Source: DASRDS01 sp035652495
GTDB taxonomy: Bacteria > Gemmatimonadota > Gemmatimonadetes > Gemmatimonadales > Gemmatimonadaceae
Assembly (NCBI GenBank): GCA_035652495.1
Contig: DASRDS010000204.1
Coordinates: 1 to 64,000 of the forward strand
DNA length: 64,000 bases
Direction: 5' to 3'
In this document: piece after piece, positions 37,005 to 48,523 of the stretch
How the letters are laid out: each line of letters opens with the position of its first letter
How positions within the stretch are numbered: position 1 is the first letter of the stretch
Translations under genes and position numbers: made by a program
Notes under the pieces: generated by a model
Databases searched by the model: none
What the model saw: the letters and a program-made list of their open reading frames with translations, nothing else
What the model was told of the DNA's origin: nothing

Positions 37005-38693
37005 TTACCGCGCGGGCGACGGCAGGCCGGGCGCCGCCCGCATCTGCTCAGCCAGCGGCGATCCGATCGGTCTTGTCCGAACCTGGTCCAAGTCGGCGAG
37101 CTGCACGACTTGCGAGGGCAGCGCGATGGCCGTTCCGGCACGCTCGACGAGACCCATGATGGCCATCAACAGTTCCTGCTGCGTTTCGAGAAAGCGGTCC
37201 CAATCCTCGGCCAGGACGTACGCAAAGACTTCGATCTCGAGCGAGAACGGACCGAAGCGCTTGAAACGCACGCGGATCGGTTCGCGCGGGTCGATCGTGG
37301 GGTGAGCCGCCAGGTGGCTTCGAATGCCGTCGAGCACGGCGTGCATCTGCTCCGACGTCGTCTCGTAACCAAGGCCCACGACGTGATGGAACCAGAACTT
37401 GTCGCGGGACGACAAGGTCTCGATATTCGCGGTCGCGATCTGGCTGTTGGGGACGCTGACGATGGTGCGATCGAGCGTACGGATCCGGGTCGATCGCAAA
37501 CCGATGGAAGCCACGGTGCCCTCCGTATCGCCTAGCTTCAGGGAATCGCCGACACTGACGGCCTTGTCGAAGATGATCGAGAGGCCCCCGATGACGTTCT
37601 CCAGCGTCTTCTGCGCGGCAAGGGCGACCGCGATGCCGCCGATCCCCAGGCCAGCCAGTACGGCGGTCGGGGCGATGCCGAAGTAGTTCAGCGTCAGCAG
37701 GCCGCCGAGGGCGAGGACGACGACGTCGGTCGCCTGTCGAAGGAGGCGCAGGAGCGCCGTCATCTCCGGATGGCCCGACGTCCGCGACCGCTTCAGGCAG
37801 TAGCGTTCGCCCACGGTCGTCAGCACCAGCACCACCCACACGCACGAGACGATCGTGAACATCGCGATCACGATGGTCCAGAACTGCCGCTCGATCAGCG
37901 GCAGGTCGAGCGCCGTCACGAGCCAGCGAAGGACGCCCGCGAGAATCAGCAGCCGGACGAACCCTGGAAAGATCTGGCGAGCGGAGCCCCGCGTCGGCGA
38001 TCGCCAGAACGTGGCGAAGTGTCCCATCAACCGGCCCAAGAGGCCGATCAGCCAATAGGACAGCGGCACGAGCAGCGTGAGCACAATCCACGCGAATAAT
38101 CGAACGCCTCCAATCCGCACCGTCATCACGCGCGGAATGAAGGGATCCACGGACACGAGATTCACTTCGTCGGCCACGTCGGGAATCGCCTGCAGGGTCT
38201 GACGCGAGAACAACCAGATGCGCCCGGCCGGGCCGCGGTTCACGCGTTCGACAATGACGTCGAGCGGACCGTTGGCCGTGCTGATGGTCCCGACAACGTC
38301 CTGATCAGGTTTCAACGGATTGGCGAGACCGCCTTCCGGCCGATCGCTCACCTCGGTCAGGCGGGCCGGAAGACGGCTGTCGAGGACCATGTAGAGTTGC
38401 TGCGCCAGCTTCGCGGCGGCAGCCCCGCGGAGGTTGGTGTTCAAGTACACCGAGGCTGCCTCGGCGTTGTTCTGGCGGAACACACGTATGAAGCCGACCA
38501 CGGTCCCTCGCGGCGATTCGCGGCCAAGCGGGTCTGTCGCCGGCTCAGTCTGCGCTCCGCCGGGCGTGGCCGGCGCGCTCGTTGGGGGCTGCGCGTTCAG
38601 CACACCGGGCAGAAGCGCGATCAGGGCACATGCCAATCGCAACGCCGACCACAGGCACATCCGTCGAGGTTCCGACATGCGCATGCACGACAT
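37005..38693 (-). CDS. MscS-family mechanosensitive ion channel with long periplasmic N-terminus
   Basis: 562 residues from ATG 38693, which has GGAGG seven bases upstream. A signal peptide (ALIALLPGVLNAQ) is followed by a periplasmic domain of about 190 residues, then five or so membrane helices and the MscS core: LAGLGIGGIAVALAAQKTLENVIGGLSIIF is the pore-lining helix, then VGDSLKLGDTEGTVASIGLRSTRIRT and VSVPNS form the beta domain. Such channels release osmolytes on hypo-osmotic shock. The neighbouring glycogen genes suggest a stress-related cluster. Confidence 0.92.
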   Translation of the reverse strand: MSCMRMSEPRRMCLWSALRLACALIALLPGVLNAQPPTSAPATPGGAQTEPATDPLGRESPRGTVVGFIRVFRQNNAEAASVYLNTNLRGAAAAKLAQQLYMVLDSRLPARLTEVSDRPEGGLANPLKPDQDVVGTISTANGPLDVIVERVNRGPAGRIWLFSRQTLQAIPDVADEVNLVSVDPFIPRVMTVRIGGVRLFAWIVLTLLVPLSYWLIGLLGRLMGHFATFWRSPTRGSARQIFPGFVRLLILAGVLRWLVTALDLPLIERQFWTIVIAMFTIVSCVWVVLVLTTVGERYCLKRSRTSGHPEMTALLRLLRQATDVVVLALGGLLTLNYFGIAPTAVLAGLGIGGIAVALAAQKTLENVIGGLSIIFDKAVSVGDSLKLGDTEGTVASIGLRSTRIRTLDRTIVSVPNSQIATANIETLSSRDKFWFHHVVGLGYETTSEQMHAVLDGIRSHLAAHPTIDPREPIRVRFKRFGPFSLEIEVFAYVLAEDWDRFLETQQELLMAIMGLVERAGTAIALPSQVVQLADLDQVRTRPIGSPLAEQMRAAPGLPSPAR

Positions 38694-38774
38694 GCCCCAG
38701 CCTCCGTCACCTACACGGGTTCGCGTAAGGCGGTGACTCCAACAGCGGGTCACCACCTTCCGATTCGGTGTTCG

Positions 38775-40919
<2,145 letters not shown>

Positions 40920-40958
40920 CTTCTTCTCTCCTGGTCGATTGCGAGAGCCCACCATCGC

Positions 40959-43688
40959 TTACGTCGTCCGCACGCCGTGAGCGAACCCGGCCTGCTTGCC
41001 TGACTGGAGAGCCCGTTCGGCGTCCAGCACGCCGTACAACTGGATGAGTTTGGCCACGAGCCCGGTCCATCCGGTCTGATGGCTGGCGCCGAGGCCGGCG
41101 CCGTTGTCGCCGTGGAAGTACTCGTAGAACAAGATGTGGTCGCGCCAGTGCGGATCGGTCTGGAACTTCTCGGTACCGCCGTAGACCGGCCGCCGGCCGT
41201 GTGCGTCGCGTGTGAAGATCCGTGTAAGCCGGGCGGCGATTTCCTGGCTCACTTCGAAGAGGTTCATCTGCTTCCCCGACCCGGTGGGGCATTCGATGGT
41301 GAAGTTGTCGCCGTAGTACAGATAGAAGTTCAGGAGCGCTCTGATCAACATCACGTTGACCGGCATCCAGATGGGACCGCGCCAGTTGGAGTTGCCGCCG
41401 AACATCCCGGTGTTCGATTCGGCGGGCAGATAGTCCACGCGGTATTCCTGGCCTCCGGCATGGAAGATGTACGGGTGCCGCTCGTGGAACTTGGAGAGCG
41501 CGCGGATGCCGTAGGGACTCAGGAACTCGTTCTCGTCGAGCATCTTCGTGAGGATCCGGCGCAGCCGCTCCGGCGTGAGCAGCGCGATCACACCGCGATC
41601 GTTCACGCCGAGATGCCCCGGGCCCGTCGGATGCATCGTCGCCGATAGTTCGGGCATCCGGCGCAGCCGCTCCTGGATCCCGGCCATCGTTCGCGGGACA
41701 CGCTCCCGCTGCCACTTCTCGATCACCGTGGTGGCGCACAGCGGGAGGAGGCCCACCATCGAGCGGACCTTGAGCCGCCGGGCGCTGCCGTCGGGGAGCC
41801 GGAGCAGGTCGTAGTAGAAGCCGTCCTCTTCGTCCCACATGCCGTTCACGCCGGGCCGGTTCATCGCCGCGGCGATGTAGTAGAAGTGCTCCGCGAACTT
41901 GAACACCATGTCTTGGTAGGTGGGGTCGTGCGCGGCGAGCTCAATCGCGAGCTCCAACATGTTCTGGCTGAAGAGCGCCATCCACGCCGTGCCGTCCGCC
42001 TGTTCGAGATGGCCGCCCGTGGGCAGCGGGGCGCTGCGATCGAAGACGCCGATGTTGTCGAGGCCGAGGAAGCCGCCCTCGAAGACGTTCTTGCCGAAGC
42101 GGTCCTTGCGATTGACCCACCAGGTGAAGTTCAGCAGCAGCTTGTTGAAGGTCGACTTGAGGAAGTCCACATCCGCTTCGCCGCGCAGCGCTTGCTCGGT
42201 GCGATGGAGGAACAGCGTCGCAAAGGCGTGAACCGGGGGGTTGACGTCGCTGAAGTTCCATTCGTACGCGGGCATCTGGCCGTTGGGATGCATGTACGCG
42301 GCGCGGAGCATCAGTTTCATCTGCTCCTTGGCGAAATCCGGGTCCACGATCGAGAGCGGGAGCGTGTGGAAGGCGAGGTCCCAGGCCGCGTACCAGGGGT
42401 ACTCCCACTTGTCGGGCATCGAGATGATGTCCCGGTTCAGCATGTGGTACCACTCCGAGTTCCGGGCCATTCGATAACCGTGATGGAGGGGATTGGAGTG
42501 GTGCTCGTCCAGCCAGTTGTCGCCGTCGAAGAAGAAGAACTGCTTGCTCCACAGCATGCCGGCGATCGCTTGACGCATCACGCTGGCCGCGTCTTGACTC
42601 ACGGATGGCGGCGTCACCGACTGGTAGAATTCGTCCGCCTCACGAAGCCTGACCGCGAAGGTGTCGTCGAACGACGTTCCGAACGCCTGACCCTTCTGGT
42701 CGAGGGCACTGCTCGAGAGCCGCAGGCGAATCACGCGCGTCTCGCCGGCGCCGATCGTGACGTAGTAGTGCGCGGCAACCTTGGTGCCCTGCTTGTCTGG
42801 ATTCACGACGTCCTGACGGCCCTGCACCACGCAGTCGTTGATGCCGTCCTTGACGTAGGGGCTCTCGTTCTTGGTGCCGAACAGCCGCGCGTGGTTGGTT
42901 TCGTTCTCGGTGAAGAGCAGCGGCACGTCCCCTTCGCACGACAGGACGAAGGTCCCGAACAGGGAATGCGCCGCGGCCGCCACCGTGACGCCGGAGGGTG
43001 CCTCGATCTGTTCGATCTGCGGCTTCTCGGGAGCCCTGTTCGATTCCGCAATCCACTTCGACCAGTCGTTGCGGAACCACAGCGTCGGCAGCAGGTGCAG
43101 ATCGGCCGCGTCCGGTCCGCGGTTGGCCGCTGTGATGCGCACGAGAATGTCTTCGGCGGCGCCCTTGGCGTACTCCACGAAGACGTCGAAATAGCGGTCG
43201 TCGTGGAAGACGCCCGTGTCGAGGAGCTCGTACTCCATGTCGTCGCGCGTGCGCCGGCGGTTCGTCTCGATCAAGTCGGCGTAGGGATAGGCGGCCTGCG
43301 GGTATTTGTAGAGGTACTTCATGTACGAGTGCGTCGGCGTGCTATCGAGGTAGAAGTAGTACTCCTTCACGTCCTCGCCGTGGTTGCCTTCGCTGTTGGT
43401 CAACCCGAAGAGCCGCTCCTTGAGAATCGGGTCCTTGCCGTTCCAGAGGGCCAGACTGAAGCAGAGTCGCTGCTGGTCGTCGGAAATGCCCGCGATGCCG
43501 TCCTCGCCCCAGCGGTAGGCGCGCGAGCGGGCATGATCATGCGTGAAGAAATTCCAGGCGTCACCGCTCGGGCTGTAGTCCTCGCGCACGGTGCCCCACT
43601 GGCGTTCGCTGAGGTACGGTCCCCACTTCTTCCACGCGATGGTGCCTGTCCGCGCTTCTTCGAGCCGACGTTGTTCAGCGGTCACCAT
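40959..43688 (-). CDS. GH63-like glucosidase
   Basis: 909 residues from ATG 43688 (GAGAGGGAT upstream). The start EEARTGTIAWKKWGPYLSER-QWGTVREDYS and YLDSTPTHSYMKYLYKYPQ are typical of large cytosolic MGH1/GH63-type glucosidases. Acidic residues in the (alpha/alpha)6 barrel region (WDEEDGFYYD, WEYPWYAAWDLAFHTLP, GNSNWRGPIWMPVN) match the family's active-site segments. Likely acts on trehalose-, mannosylglycerate- or glycogen-derived glucosides. It shares a direction and short gap with glgX. Confidence 0.88.
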   Translation of the reverse strand: MVTAEQRRLEEARTGTIAWKKWGPYLSERQWGTVREDYSPSGDAWNFFTHDHARSRAYRWGEDGIAGISDDQQRLCFSLALWNGKDPILKERLFGLTNSEGNHGEDVKEYYFYLDSTPTHSYMKYLYKYPQAAYPYADLIETNRRRTRDDMEYELLDTGVFHDDRYFDVFVEYAKGAAEDILVRITAANRGPDAADLHLLPTLWFRNDWSKWIAESNRAPEKPQIEQIEAPSGVTVAAAAHSLFGTFVLSCEGDVPLLFTENETNHARLFGTKNESPYVKDGINDCVVQGRQDVVNPDKQGTKVAAHYYVTIGAGETRVIRLRLSSSALDQKGQAFGTSFDDTFAVRLREADEFYQSVTPPSVSQDAASVMRQAIAGMLWSKQFFFFDGDNWLDEHHSNPLHHGYRMARNSEWYHMLNRDIISMPDKWEYPWYAAWDLAFHTLPLSIVDPDFAKEQMKLMLRAAYMHPNGQMPAYEWNFSDVNPPVHAFATLFLHRTEQALRGEADVDFLKSTFNKLLLNFTWWVNRKDRFGKNVFEGGFLGLDNIGVFDRSAPLPTGGHLEQADGTAWMALFSQNMLELAIELAAHDPTYQDMVFKFAEHFYYIAAAMNRPGVNGMWDEEDGFYYDLLRLPDGSARRLKVRSMVGLLPLCATTVIEKWQRERVPRTMAGIQERLRRMPELSATMHPTGPGHLGVNDRGVIALLTPERLRRILTKMLDENEFLSPYGIRALSKFHERHPYIFHAGGQEYRVDYLPAESNTGMFGGNSNWRGPIWMPVNVMLIRALLNFYLYYGDNFTIECPTGSGKQMNLFEVSQEIAARLTRIFTRDAHGRRPVYGGTEKFQTDPHWRDHILFYEYFHGDNGAGLGASHQTGWTGLVAKLIQLYGVLDAERALQSGKQAGFAHGVRTT

Positions 43689-43856
43689 AGATCCCTCTCT
43701 GGTCCACTTGAAAAGCCGTGCGCCGCGGGACGTTGCGCCGGACGAACGGACATACGTTCACCCAGTACAAGGATAGAAAGACATGCCCGCAGGCACTATG
43801 CAGTTTCGGCACGGAATGCGTCGGTCGATTCGTCGCGTCGCGCCTGCGGCGCATTT

Positions 43857-44174
43857 ATGGAAGGACTACCGGAGGCGGATGAAGGAAGCGCTCGGATCCC
43901 GCTGCGGAACGGCAGGATCCGCCTGGACGTCATCGGCGTGAACCGCACCGCATCGGCAATCCGCGAGCAGCTTCAGGCTCGTGCGCACGACTCCGGAAAA
44001 CAAGAAGCCAACGCACAAATGCCGTTCGAGATCGAGAACGAGGCCGATATTTCGTGGGAGGATTCAAGGACTGGCGTCTACGACAACCAGGAAGGCCGTG
44101 TGATGTTCATGGAGACGCGACGTAACGAGAAGATCCAAACAAGACCGGCGGGCTCACGATGGAAACGGTTATGA
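43857..44174 (+). CDS. Doubtful small hypothetical protein (105 aa)
   Basis: ATG 43857 opens a frame reading EGLPEADEGSARIPLRNGRI, then RLDVIGVNRTASAIREQLQA and an acidic/charged tail. Composition is protein-like but no family is recognised and no strong ribosome-binding site is seen. Downstream to the tRNA fragment, another frame contains an uninterrupted hydrophobic stretch (VLLVGVLLGVLVL) that may be a further remnant. Confidence 0.3.
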   Translation: MEGLPEADEGSARIPLRNGRIRLDVIGVNRTASAIREQLQARAHDSGKQEANAQMPFEIENEADISWEDSRTGVYDNQEGRVMFMETRRNEKIQTRPAGSRWKRL

Positions 44175-44415
44175 ACGGCTTGAACAGCTCGGTATCGTCC
44201 TTCAGAACCGCCGTCATCACGCGCGCGAAGGCTTTGTCGTGCTCGATCCGAGCGTTCTGCTTGTTGGAGTTCTGCTTGGCGTTCTGGTGTTACGCGAAAT
44301 CCGCACGACCAAGCGAAATTGGTCAAGACGCTGCTATCGAACCGCACGTTCGACCGCGGAAGTCTCACGCCCACATACGTTAAGCCGTTCGATCTCTTCG
44401 TTGGTGGTGCGAAAA

Positions 44416-44468
44416 CTGGGGATTGGCTCCTCAGGTTGGACTCGAACCAACAACCCTCCGGTTAACAG
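44416..44468 (-). repeat. tRNA-Asn 3'-half fragment, direct repeat copy 2 (att-like)
   Basis: Identical over 53 bases to 30577-30629 and in the same orientation. Again the sequence before the anticodon loop does not complete a tRNA. The two copies enclose about 13.8 kb holding the integrase pseudogene, an excisionase remnant and the mscS-glgX-GH63 genes. Confidence 0.8.
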
Positions 44469-44701
44469 CTTAACCTCGGTCTTCGGCTCGGCGGCTTTTC
44501 GTGGGTTTGCTGGGGCAAGACGATGCTGTTACCCGGTGGGCGGCGCCAAATTGATCACAGATTGATCACACCGGCGAAGCGGCGGGGTCGTCGTAGGCAC
44601 GGCGTAACGGTTCCGCTACAGCTCGGCAGCGGACGCGCTCCTTGGCCGGCCATCCGGACATCGGGTGCGTCCAATCTCTTGTCAGGACGCCCTGAACCCC
44701 G

Positions 44702-44980
44702 ATGCCGCCCGACGCCTGGAAGCAACGGCAAGCAGTCCAAGTGTCACCCGAGCTTGCGCAGCGCGGAGCGCGGGTCGGTGTCGATGCGGTGCTGACGGTC
44801 GACGAAGTCGCCGAGCTCCTGAAGGTCACAAGGAGCTGGGTGTACGAGCACACCCGCACGAGAGGAACACCCAAGAGCGAGCGTCTGCCGCACATCAAGT
44901 TGGGGAAGTACGTCCGCTTCGAGCCGGCGGCGCTTCGAGCGTTTGTCGAACGCAAGCGAGGGTTAAACGACTGGCGCTGA
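44702..44980 (+). CDS. Excisionase-family helix-turn-helix protein
   Basis: 92 residues. The HTH_17/AlpA-like domain reads VLTVDEVAELLKVTRSWVYE then HTRTRGTPKSERLPHIKLGK and YVRFEPAALRAFVERKRG, complete from helix 1 to the C-terminal wing. Such proteins direct integrases towards excision. It stands 233 bases beyond the second tRNA fragment and has no intact integrase beside it; an IS3 element begins 129 bases downstream. Upstream, 44,560-44,580 carries a tandem TTGATCACA repeat. Confidence 0.8.
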   Translation: MPPDAWKQRQAVQVSPELAQRGARVGVDAVLTVDEVAELLKVTRSWVYEHTRTRGTPKSERLPHIKLGKYVRFEPAALRAFVERKRGLNDWR

Positions 44981-45128
44981 AATTGTTCTCGATTGTTCAT
45001 GGATTTGAGTTTGGGCTTCCGACGCGCTAGCGACCGTCACAGGATCTCGTTGATTCCTCGTGCCTCGGAGCTCGGTTCGCGTGGCGTGTCGGAAGTCCAA
45101 GGCTTCGCTGACCTGCCCCCAAAATCCG

Positions 45129-46028
45129 CTACACGGATAGTGTGAGGGCCTCGGGTTTTGGGTTTTCGTTTTCCTCGTCAGGGCGAGCCGGCGCCAGCCG
45201 GCGAGCCCCCTCAGTGATCCTGGCAAACTGCTCCGGCGTGGCCCCGTTGAGCGAGCTGTGCGGCCGGACGGTGTTGTAATCGACGCGCCAGCGTTCGATC
45301 ACCTCCTTCGCATCGACGAGATTCACAAACCAGTGCTCGTTGAGGCACTCGTCGCGAAACTTCCCGTTGAAGCTTTCGACGTACGCGTTCTCGATCGGCT
45401 TGCCGGGCCGAATGAAGCGCAGCGTCACGCCGTGCGCGTAGGCCCAGGCGTCGAGCGTGCGCCCGGCAAACTCCGGCCCGTTGTCGACGACGATCGTCTG
45501 CGGCAGGCCCATCGCCGCGTGCAGTCGATCGAGGACCCGTGCGACGCGCAGGCCGGGCAGCGAGCGGTCGACTTCAATCGCGACGCACTCGCGTGTGAAA
45601 TCGTCGACGATGTTCAGCGTGCGAAAGCCGCGGCCGTCGGCCAGCGTGTCCACCGTGAAATCCATCGACCATCGTTCGCGTCGTTGACTCGGGACCGGCA
45701 GCGGCGCGCGCTCGGCGCGGGTCAGCCGCTTCCGCCTTCGACGCCGCACCTGCAGGCCGGCCGCGCGGTAGATGCGATGCACGCGCTTGTGGTTCACGAC
45801 CAGACCTTCACGCTCGAGCAGAATGTGCAACCGGCGGTAGCCGAAGCGTGCTCGCGCTGCAGCGTGCGCCTGCAACCGCGCCAGCACGTGCACGTTCGTC
45901 GCGCTCATGCGCCGCTCGTACCGCCAGGTCGCCGTGCTGAGCCCGACGAGCCGACACGACCGCCGTAGACTCGTCCCGCGCGTCCGCAGCCACCCCACCG
46001 CCTCGCGCCGAGCGATAGGGCCTACCAC
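45129..46028 (-). CDS. IS3-family transposase OrfB (DDE catalytic part)
   Basis: 299 residues. HTH_21-like region (ATWRYERRMSATNVHVLARL, ARFGYRRLHILLEREG) precedes the integrase core with the DDE residues: WSMDFTVDTLADGRGF, IVVDNGPEFAGRTLD and ENAYVESFNGKFRDECL. In the family OrfB is made as an OrfA-OrfB fusion by -1 slippage at AAAAAAG just upstream (about 46,030). The core looks intact. Confidence 0.93.
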   Translation of the reverse strand: MVGPIARREAVGWLRTRGTSLRRSCRLVGLSTATWRYERRMSATNVHVLARLQAHAAARARFGYRRLHILLEREGLVVNHKRVHRIYRAAGLQVRRRRRKRLTRAERAPLPVPSQRRERWSMDFTVDTLADGRGFRTLNIVDDFTRECVAIEVDRSLPGLRVARVLDRLHAAMGLPQTIVVDNGPEFAGRTLDAWAYAHGVTLRFIRPGKPIENAYVESFNGKFRDECLNEHWFVNLVDAKEVIERWRVDYNTVRPHSSLNGATPEQFARITEGARRLAPARPDEENENPKPEALTLSV

Positions 46029-46054
46029 TTTTTTGCGACGACCGCCTTGAGCGC

Positions 46055-46288
46055 CTAGATGTCGAGCGTCTGCTCGGCGACGATGTGTTTCAGCCGACGG
46101 TTCTCGTCCTCGACTTGCTTCAGGCGCTGCAGCTCACTGAGCTCCATCCCGCCGTACTTTGCCTTCCAGCGGTAGTACGTCTGCTCGGTGATGCCGTGCA
46201 CCCGACACAGGTCCGCGACCTTGCGTCCGGCCTCGCCCTCTTTGACGATCGCCAGGATCTGCTCGTCGGTGAACTTGCTCCGTTTCAT
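46055..46288 (-). CDS. IS3-family transposase OrfA, shortened by an amber codon
   Basis: 77 residues from ATG 46288 behind GGAGGACC. HTH_8-type start RSKFTDEQILAIVKEGEAGR, HGITEQTYYRWKAKYGGMEL and the leucine-zipper end LKQVEDENRRLKHIVAEQTL-DI. It stops at TAG (46055-46057), but the frame continues ALKAVVAKKW to a second stop, with the slippery run inside that continuation. A Gln-to-amber change is therefore likely, which would prevent the OrfAB fusion unless suppressed. Confidence 0.85.
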   Translation of the reverse strand: MKRSKFTDEQILAIVKEGEAGRKVADLCRVHGITEQTYYRWKAKYGGMELSELQRLKQVEDENRRLKHIVAEQTLDI

Positions 46289-46592
46289 CGGTCCTCCTCG
46301 AACGGAGGGCCTCATTCTATGGCGTGGTGGATTTCGGGGGGCAGGTCAGCGTCCGATGCCGACGCGCGCCGACTTCATACGAAATCGCCATCGTGTACAC
46401 GATTCGAGGACGGCTCCTGCGCATCGCGATAACTTCTTCGTCAGTCATCGATGGCGGATGAGCATTACGTTCGCAACACCAGAGCCGCCTAAGACCCACA
46501 CCGTCGCTCGAGTTCTGTTACATGATCTCGCGTCGCACTTCGTCCCGCCGATTTAAAACATGATTCGCTACGATTGGTGCCAGATTTGAGGT

Positions 46593-47480
46593 TCACGGAG
46601 TTGTGTCAAACGTCGAAGCGCTGTCCCACTTCATCTTGGTCGAGTACCGCTCAGCCTTCCGACGAAACATGTCACGCACGTCACCTCCGATCGATGTGCG
46701 CCACTGTCCGCACGTTCCGCGCCGGAAGAACTGGCCGGTACCAGACAACCTCATTTCCGCGAATGGATCCAGTTTTGACTCGATCGCCCTCAACGCGGAG
46801 AGAGTCGTGTTAGCGCATATCTCATCGCATCGCTCGCGGTCGATATCCGTCTCGCAGAATCTGGAGATTCTGCCTAGCTCTGTTGCAGGATCCGCAAGCA
46901 AACTCTCATAAGACACGACCAGCAAGCGCAGTGACGACCGATTGTCTACCCAGGTGTAGAGGTGTTCGAACCAATCGCCTGGATCAACTCCGCCTTTAAT
47001 AAAGGCTGTCGCAAACTCGTCGATACTCGCACGAAACGTCGGATCTCTGCGGTGTTGGTGAAAGTAGGACACTGCGACATCCAGTCCATGCCGAACGACG
47101 TATATGTACTTACCTGGCCCCTTCGGAGTGTTCCGGTAATGGAGATGAGTCTTGAATAATCTCGTTCCGGCGATATCATCAATGCTGCCTGACGGTTCCA
47201 GAGACGACAGCTTGGACTCGATGAAATGCACGCGAGTGCCGATATGTGTGAGCCCTTCGAGAGCTTCGCCAGTGCAGAGCTGAAACACAAGGGCTGACAT
47301 CCATGTAAGCCCAGACTTAGGATATCCAACAATGAACAGATCGTTTAAAGCTCCACGATAGGCAGCGTTGTGCCGCTGCCATCTCGCATTCCAAGACGCC
47401 TGGTGACACCGCCGTGCCAGGCGGTTTGCACCAATGGCCACCGCGCGCAGCGATCGCAGCTTCAAGGCATATGCATTCAT
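46593..47480 (-). CDS. Sulfotransferase
   Basis: 295 residues. The 5'-phosphosulfate loop is YPKSGLTW (Lys55), the 3'-phosphate site is YVVRHGLDVAVSYFHQHR (Arg130, Ser138), and the late PAPS-binding motif appears as FFRRGTCGQWR (251-261). These identify a PAPS-dependent sulfotransferase 1-type fold, soluble, transferring sulfate to a hydroxyl or amine. It is the last gene of a leftward operon with a GNAT, a thioredoxin-like protein and a Tyr/Cys-rich exported peptide, so sulfation of the peptide or of a lipid is a testable idea. Confidence 0.9.
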   Translation of the reverse strand: MNAYALKLRSLRAVAIGANRLARRCHQASWNARWQRHNAAYRGALNDLFIVGYPKSGLTWMSALVFQLCTGEALEGLTHIGTRVHFIESKLSSLEPSGSIDDIAGTRLFKTHLHYRNTPKGPGKYIYVVRHGLDVAVSYFHQHRRDPTFRASIDEFATAFIKGGVDPGDWFEHLYTWVDNRSSLRLLVVSYESLLADPATELGRISRFCETDIDRERCDEICANTTLSALRAIESKLDPFAEMRLSGTGQFFRRGTCGQWRTSIGGDVRDMFRRKAERYSTKMKWDSASTFDTTP

Positions 47481-47509
47481 CGATTATCCTTTTGCGTCTG
47501 CCGGCGCCG

Positions 47510-48481
47510 CTATACACGCACCCTCCAGAGTACCTCGGCGTGGTGGCTGCCATGGGCTCGCGCCACGCTGCCGACGAGCGAACTACGTTCAGCCAGCAAC
47601 CGCTTTATTCGAATCCTCGTGACGCTCGGGAACTCTCGCGCCACCACGTACCGCCACGAGGTCAACGCCCATTCGAGGCCACATTTCCTGAACCTAGGCA
47701 CCACCGCAAGTCCGATGTGTCTTAGAACGTCTGGTTTTAACGGATCCCACACGAATTCGCTGCACCCAACGGTGGCGCCCGTCGTATCACAGGCGACAAT
47801 CGCAATGCGCTGGATCCCCAATGCCCTAAATCGGCCTTCTTCGCTTCGGATCTCGTGACTAAAATTGAGCAGGACCGGAGCCACTTGCCGCTGCCGATAG
47901 CCGGCAAGGATACTGGCGCGGCAGTGCGCTATACCAGGCAACAGGCGTTCCGGGTACTCGCCGCTCACGATCTGGATAGTCACTCCGTCCATCTGCGTTC
48001 TCGATTCGTCACTCGTGTCTCGTACTTGTGACAAATCGATTTCGGAGACGATCGAGGTTCGTACCGCGGCCCAGCCCTGAGCCGAGACAAGGGCCTGGCC
48101 GCCAGGGCAATCTGACATCGTGGTGGTTTGGATACTCTTAATTCCGAGTGCGGCCAAGTGGTCGAGCATCGCCTGGAACACTCGGCCGCCGATGCCCTGG
48201 CGGCGGTACGCAAGTCTCACGAAGATCGCCGTATCGCATGGTTCCAGTCGCGATCGAGGGATTGCAGCTCTACCACCGCCAGCTACGCCATCCGGCGTAC
48301 GTGCAACCCACAACAGCAATGCGCGGCTCGGCGAGCTATGAGGCAATCGCCGAGCGCAAATAGCGGGATCAGGGACGGCCGCGGTCGGCCACTGCTCCTG
48401 GTATAGCTCGCTCTCGAACTCTCCATGGTGAAGCCGCTCATCGGAATACTCGTCCAATAAGTCGATCTGCAATTGAGCCAT
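47510..48481 (-). CDS. GNAT-family acetyltransferase (two GNAT-like halves)
   Basis: 323 residues from ATG 48481. The first half contains the acetyl-CoA loop FVRLAYRRQGIGGRVFQAML and the following helix; the second half shows a weaker repeat (IGLAVVPRFRKCGLEWALTS). This tandem arrangement occurs in GNATs that modify peptides, aminoglycosides or polyamines. A perfect 7-bp hairpin (CGCACAA-gtg-TTGTGCG, 48499-48515) lies between it and the thioredoxin-like gene. The sulfotransferase gene follows after 29 bases. Confidence 0.82.
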   Translation of the reverse strand: MAQLQIDLLDEYSDERLHHGEFESELYQEQWPTAAVPDPAICARRLPHSSPSRALLLWVARTPDGVAGGGRAAIPRSRLEPCDTAIFVRLAYRRQGIGGRVFQAMLDHLAALGIKSIQTTTMSDCPGGQALVSAQGWAAVRTSIVSEIDLSQVRDTSDESRTQMDGVTIQIVSGEYPERLLPGIAHCRASILAGYRQRQVAPVLLNFSHEIRSEEGRFRALGIQRIAIVACDTTGATVGCSEFVWDPLKPDVLRHIGLAVVPRFRKCGLEWALTSWRYVVAREFPSVTRIRIKRLLAERSSLVGSVARAHGSHHAEVLWRVRV

Positions 48482-48523
48482 TACCAGCAACCTTAGACCG
48501 CACAAGTGTTGTGCGATGCGTGG

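Larger units (their letters stand above)
45109..46348 (-). mobile_element. IS3-family insertion sequence (about 1.24 kb)
   Basis: Outer ends are matching inverted repeats: TGACCTGCCCCC at 45109 and its complement ending at 46348, with further matching bases (CGC) outside and partly matching bases inside. The element contains orfA and orfB in the standard overlapping arrangement with an A6G slippery run between them. The 3-bp flanks cannot be separated from the repeats, so no target duplication is claimed. Confidence 0.85.
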
